A stretch of DNA of 7,574 nt from NCBI GenBank assembly GCA_937880065.1, contig CALFMA010000489.1:1-7574 (forward strand). The letters are read 5' to 3'. This DNA is from an uncultured Ruminococcus sp. (lineage in GTDB: Bacteria > Bacillota_A > Clostridia > Oscillospirales > Ruminococcaceae). The translations under genes were made by a program, and so were the position numbers. Below the pieces are notes generated by a model. That model did not search any database. It was not told the DNA's origin and saw only the letters and a program-made list of their open reading frames with translations. Below are positions 6,771 through 7,574 of this stretch, in pieces. The number at the start of each line of letters is the position of its first letter. Positions within the stretch are counted from its first letter, which is position 1.

Positions 6771-6794
6771 TAATATGCAATATATTGCATATTA
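6771..6794. promoter_or_regulatory. 24-bp perfect palindrome, probable MarR operator
   Basis: TAATATGCAATA (6771-6782) is followed directly by its exact reverse complement (6783-6794) without a spacer. It overlaps four bases of the -10 box and spans the predicted start of transcription (near 6784), ending five bases before the marR ATG. A dimeric regulator bound here would block polymerase. Size and placement fit MarR operators; binding by this MarR protein is an inference. Confidence 0.78.
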
Positions 6795-6819
6795 TATCAT
6801 AAAAATTTCCTCTTGTCAA
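6791..6819 (-). promoter_or_regulatory. Promoter of the marR-flavodoxin operon
   Basis: Perfect consensus on the minus strand: TTGACA (6814-6819), 17-base spacer, TATAAT (6791-6796). The -10 is shared with the palindrome, and the predicted 5' leader is only about 18 bases. Such a strong promoter usually needs a repressor to hold it down. Confidence 0.9.
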
Positions 6820-6830
6820 TAGGAGAACAG

Positions 6831-6866
6831 AAAAAACCGCATAAAGCACAAGGCTTTATGCGGTTT
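6831..6866 (-). terminator. Terminator of the GH10-dockerin gene
   Basis: AAACCGCATAAAGC (6834-6847) pairs perfectly with GCTTTATGCGGTTT (6853-6866) around a five-base loop. Read on the minus strand, the stem ends in GCGGTTTTTT, giving the U tract. It lies eight bases after the stop at 6874 and just upstream of the marR promoter, insulating the operon. Confidence 0.9.
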
Positions 6867-6873
6867 GAAAGAT

Positions 6874-7574
6874 TTATACTGTTTCGGGAAGCTTTGAAAT
6901 AAGCTTTGCGTCATATTTCTGAATTGCAAGTCCGTCACTTGCTGTAATACCGTCACCGGTGTTGAAGCAGTCAGCGTTAGCCATTCCTTTAGCGGAAAGT
7001 TTGTATTTGTCGGAGTTTGCCATATACTGATAAATTGTAGCAGCATCGGCAATTGTAACCTTGCCGTCAACATTAGCGTCACCGCAGAGTACGTCCTCAT
7101 CAATGATTGGAGCTGATGGCTCAATATCATCGGGAGCAGTTGTAGGCTCTGTAGTGGGTGCTGTAGTAGGCTCTGTAGTAGGCTTTGTAGTAGGCTCTGT
7201 AGGAGTTACAGGGGGATTTGTAGGAATTACATCGGGCATCTCATAGCCGTCAACAATTGACTTGAAACATTCCTTTGCCTTGTAGTCAGCGTCAAAGAGG
7301 AGAGGATGCTGTTTAGCTCTCCAGCTCTGGTCATCAGTTACACCCCAGAGAATAACAGCTGAAATATTGTCCTTATGTGCATAAATTGCATCCCAGATAC
7401 CCTCATAGTAAGCTGCCTGAACTGCAAAATCGGCATCCTTTGGATTTTCGGGAGTTGTTACGTCAAGCCCGACCCCGAAAAATTTTCCTTCCGCCATAAC
7501 TTTGAGCAGAGCTTCCTGGTCAACAAGGCTTCCTCTTCCGCCGTTGATAAAAACCGCATCGTCTTTCATAAGCC
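6874..7574 (-). CDS. Hybrid frame: 2-hydroxyacid dehydrogenase fragment fused to GH10 xylanase C-terminus with dockerin (5' end outside)
   Basis: The frame is open to the right edge. Residue 1 here is the Met at 7569, which is internal. Residues 1-38 (MKDDAVFINGGRGSLVDQEA ... GVGLDVT) are the 'RG.LVD.EAL' and 'G.GLDV' segment of the D-2-hydroxyacid dehydrogenase NAD domain. From about 39 (TPENPKDADF) to 108 it is the C-terminal end of a GH10 endo-xylanase, with 'AYYEGIWDAIY', 'AVILWGVTDDQSWR' and 'PLLFDADYKAKECF'. A Pro/Thr/Glu linker (113-152) leads to a type I dockerin (162-228) with two calcium loops, 'GDANVDGKVTIAD' and 'NTGDGITASD', which would plug the enzyme into a cellulosome scaffoldin. 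In GH10 the nucleophile is the Glu in 'TELDVT'; here Gly34 takes its place, and the acid/base Glu lies in the missing part. The dehydrogenase likewise loses its later catalytic Glu and His. Neither activity is expected. The tail itself looks like an authentic Ruminococcus xylanase. Confidence 0.87.
   Translation of the reverse strand, partial: LMKDDAVFINGGRGSLVDQEALLKVMAEGKFFGVGLDVTTPENPKDADFAVQAAYYEGIWDAIYAHKDNISAVILWGVTDDQSWRAKQHPLLFDADYKAKECFKSIVDGYEMPDVIPTNPPVTPTEPTTKPTTEPTTAPTTEPTTAPDDIEPSAPIIDEDVLCGDANVDGKVTIADAATIYQYMANSDKYKLSAKGMANADCFNTGDGITASDGLAIQKYDAKLISKLPETV
7132..7203 (-). repeat. Tandem Pro-Thr-Thr linker repeat inside the dockerin gene
   Basis: Residues 123-146 are repeats of (P/E)PTT(K/E/A)-type tetrapeptides. 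At DNA level this is a degenerate 12-base tandem repeat (plus strand GTAGTAGGCTCT and variants). It is the flexible linker between xylanase and dockerin, and its length could vary by slippage. Confidence 0.8.
7453..7467 (-). other. Probable join between dehydrogenase and GH10 genes
   Basis: The codons for Leu-Asp-Val-Thr-Thr (CTTGACGTAACAACT on the minus strand) fall where both families have an LDV motif: 'GxGLDV' in 2-hydroxyacid dehydrogenases and 'TELDVTT' in GH10. Similarity to one family ends and to the other begins here, in frame. A shared short word such as CTTGACGTAAC would explain the crossover point. Confidence 0.7.

Noticed and set aside
7132..7203. Repeat block considered as a CRISPR-like array
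   Set aside because: Units are 12 bases, contiguous, without spacers, and in frame with a coding linker.
7061..7246. Plus-strand frame rich in Gly-Val repeats
   Set aside because: It is the complement of the Pro-Thr linker repeat of the dockerin gene.

Overview
The window holds ordinary-looking bacterial genes, but at least two of its reading frames join halves of unrelated genes. The right three quarters (about 1285-7574) looks like a gut or rumen Ruminococcus/Oscillospiraceae-type Firmicute. It has a PcrA-type helicase, pyruvate kinase, a DUF4349 lipoprotein, a MarR-flavodoxin pair, and a GH10 xylanase tail with a Thr/Pro linker and type I dockerin, the sign of a cellulosome-bearing ruminococcus. 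The left part differs: 60-base samples counted by hand give about 27% GC in the HU gene (661-720) and 25% at 1081-1140, against 52% in the helicase body (2401-2460). The HU protein reads like a cyanobacterial or Gastranaerophilales (Melainabacteria) HU. The partial gene at the extreme left reads like a Bacteroidales sigma-70-type protein.

Layout from left to right. (1) 1-515, minus strand: a partial sigma-like gene, and upstream of it a 96-aa gene whose N-terminus resembles phage Dam methylases, with a strong promoter at 537-565. (2) 597-997, plus strand: hup with its own promoter and a perfect 12-bp-stem terminator. (3) 1028-2983, plus strand: one open frame starting as a GntR-type winged helix (about residues 1-82) and continuing in frame into PcrA helicase from just before motif II, so Walker A is absent. 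(4) 2995-4425: pyruvate kinase, 11 bases behind the helicase. (5) A bidirectional terminator at 4425-4458. (6) 4461-5612, minus: a DUF4349 lipoprotein with its own promoter. (7) 5770-6766, minus: marR then flavodoxin, overlapping by 8 bases, driven by a consensus promoter whose -10 runs into a perfect 24-bp palindrome, a likely autorepression operator. (8) 6874-7574, minus: the 3' end of a GH10-dockerin gene joined in frame, at a shared Leu-Asp-Val-Thr, to a D-2-hydroxyacid dehydrogenase fragment that runs off the window.

The most important point for a reader is that the two hybrid frames lose the catalytic parts of both enzymes: Walker A of the helicase, and both glutamates of the xylanase. 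Together with the change in composition and apparent taxonomy, this fits a chimeric metagenome contig, or chimeric template, better than new fusion proteins. I cannot prove that without reads. Inside the coherent Ruminococcus-like block, the most interesting intact unit is the self-regulated MarR-flavodoxin operon. I saw no tRNA, rRNA, CRISPR array or insertion sequence. No gene-free stretch exceeds 300 bases.
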